Shown here piece by piece: positions 63,982 through 64,000 of a DNA stretch of 64,000 bases. Every line of letters begins with the position of its first letter. The stretch's first letter is position 1. Origin of the DNA: Arthrobacter sp. SLBN-112 (GTDB taxonomy: Bacteria > Actinomycetota > Actinomycetes > Actinomycetales > Micrococcaceae); NCBI RefSeq assembly GCF_030944625.1, contig NZ_JAUSXY010000001.1, positions 3,968,001-4,032,000 on the forward strand. Direction: 5' to 3'. Under the pieces are notes generated by a model, which ran no database searches, was not told the origin of the DNA, and worked only from the letters and a program-made list of their open reading frames with translations. Both the position numbers and the translations under genes were made by a program.

Positions 63982-64000
63982 GCAACCGCAAGGACAAACG

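Overview
The window looks like chromosomal DNA of a high-GC actinobacterium of the Micrococcaceae (Arthrobacter, Pseudarthrobacter or Paenarthrobacter type). The evidence is the G/C-rich third codon positions, frequent GTG and TTG starts behind AGGAG-type ribosome sites, a monomeric isocitrate dehydrogenase, a DUF6350-type membrane protein next to purN, and a DevS/DosS-like kinase. I found no tRNA, rRNA, CRISPR array, insertion sequence or prophage. The assignment comes from recognising protein families, not from a database search.

Layout. 1-10 kb is mostly core metabolism: icd (cut by the left edge), a secreted serine protease with a small overlapping peptide gene, purH and purN separated by an MFS transporter on the other strand, a polytopic membrane protein, and a PRC-barrel/DUF2382 stress protein. 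10-17 kb holds a GT4 glycosyltransferase coupled to a frameshifted nucleotide-sugar dehydrogenase, a HAD phosphatase, a GlsB-type membrane protein and a PAS-GGDEF-EAL protein. 17-28 kb is a catabolic and regulatory stretch: MmuM, a cyclase-family hydrolase, two IclR regulators, an amino-acid permease divergent from a homoserine-dehydrogenase/aldehyde-dehydrogenase pair, an AsnC regulator and RlmC. 28-38 kb has PaiB, a DMT exporter with a divergent MocR regulator, a secreted DUF6454-like protein with a frameshifted phospholipase C/acid phosphatase, an SDR, a two-domain cupredoxin and a cold-shock protein.

38-41 kb carries a tightly overlapping four-gene operon: lipoprotein, divergent NRAMP-like transporter and two PRC-barrel proteins, behind a perfect inverted-repeat operator candidate. 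41-52 kb contains a decayed flavin monooxygenase, a DosR/DosS-like two-component pair, an MgtA-type ATPase, a frameshifted methyltransferase, a CPBP protease, a GerMN lipoprotein preceded by a DosR-box-like palindrome, and a lipoprotein phosphoesterase. 52-60 kb holds small membrane proteins and a three-gene ABC-2 exporter operon. 60-64 kb is a clean KdgT, DUF1537 kinase and PdxA2 operon for uptake and breakdown of a four-carbon sugar acid such as D-threonate or D-erythronate.

Two themes stand out. First, three otherwise intact genes (nucleotide-sugar dehydrogenase, phosphatase, methyltransferase) are each broken by one extra base in a G or C run, which points to consensus error or recent loss. 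Truly decayed genes (the flavin monooxygenase, an MFS remnant, an unknown remnant at 59.2 kb) are also present. Second, the best candidates for little-described biology are the NRAMP-like/PRC-barrel operon, the homoserine-to-aspartate gene pair, the heme-ligand-conserving kinase with an atypical receiver partner, and the free-standing peptide sharing a YWTxERM motif with the neighbouring protease.
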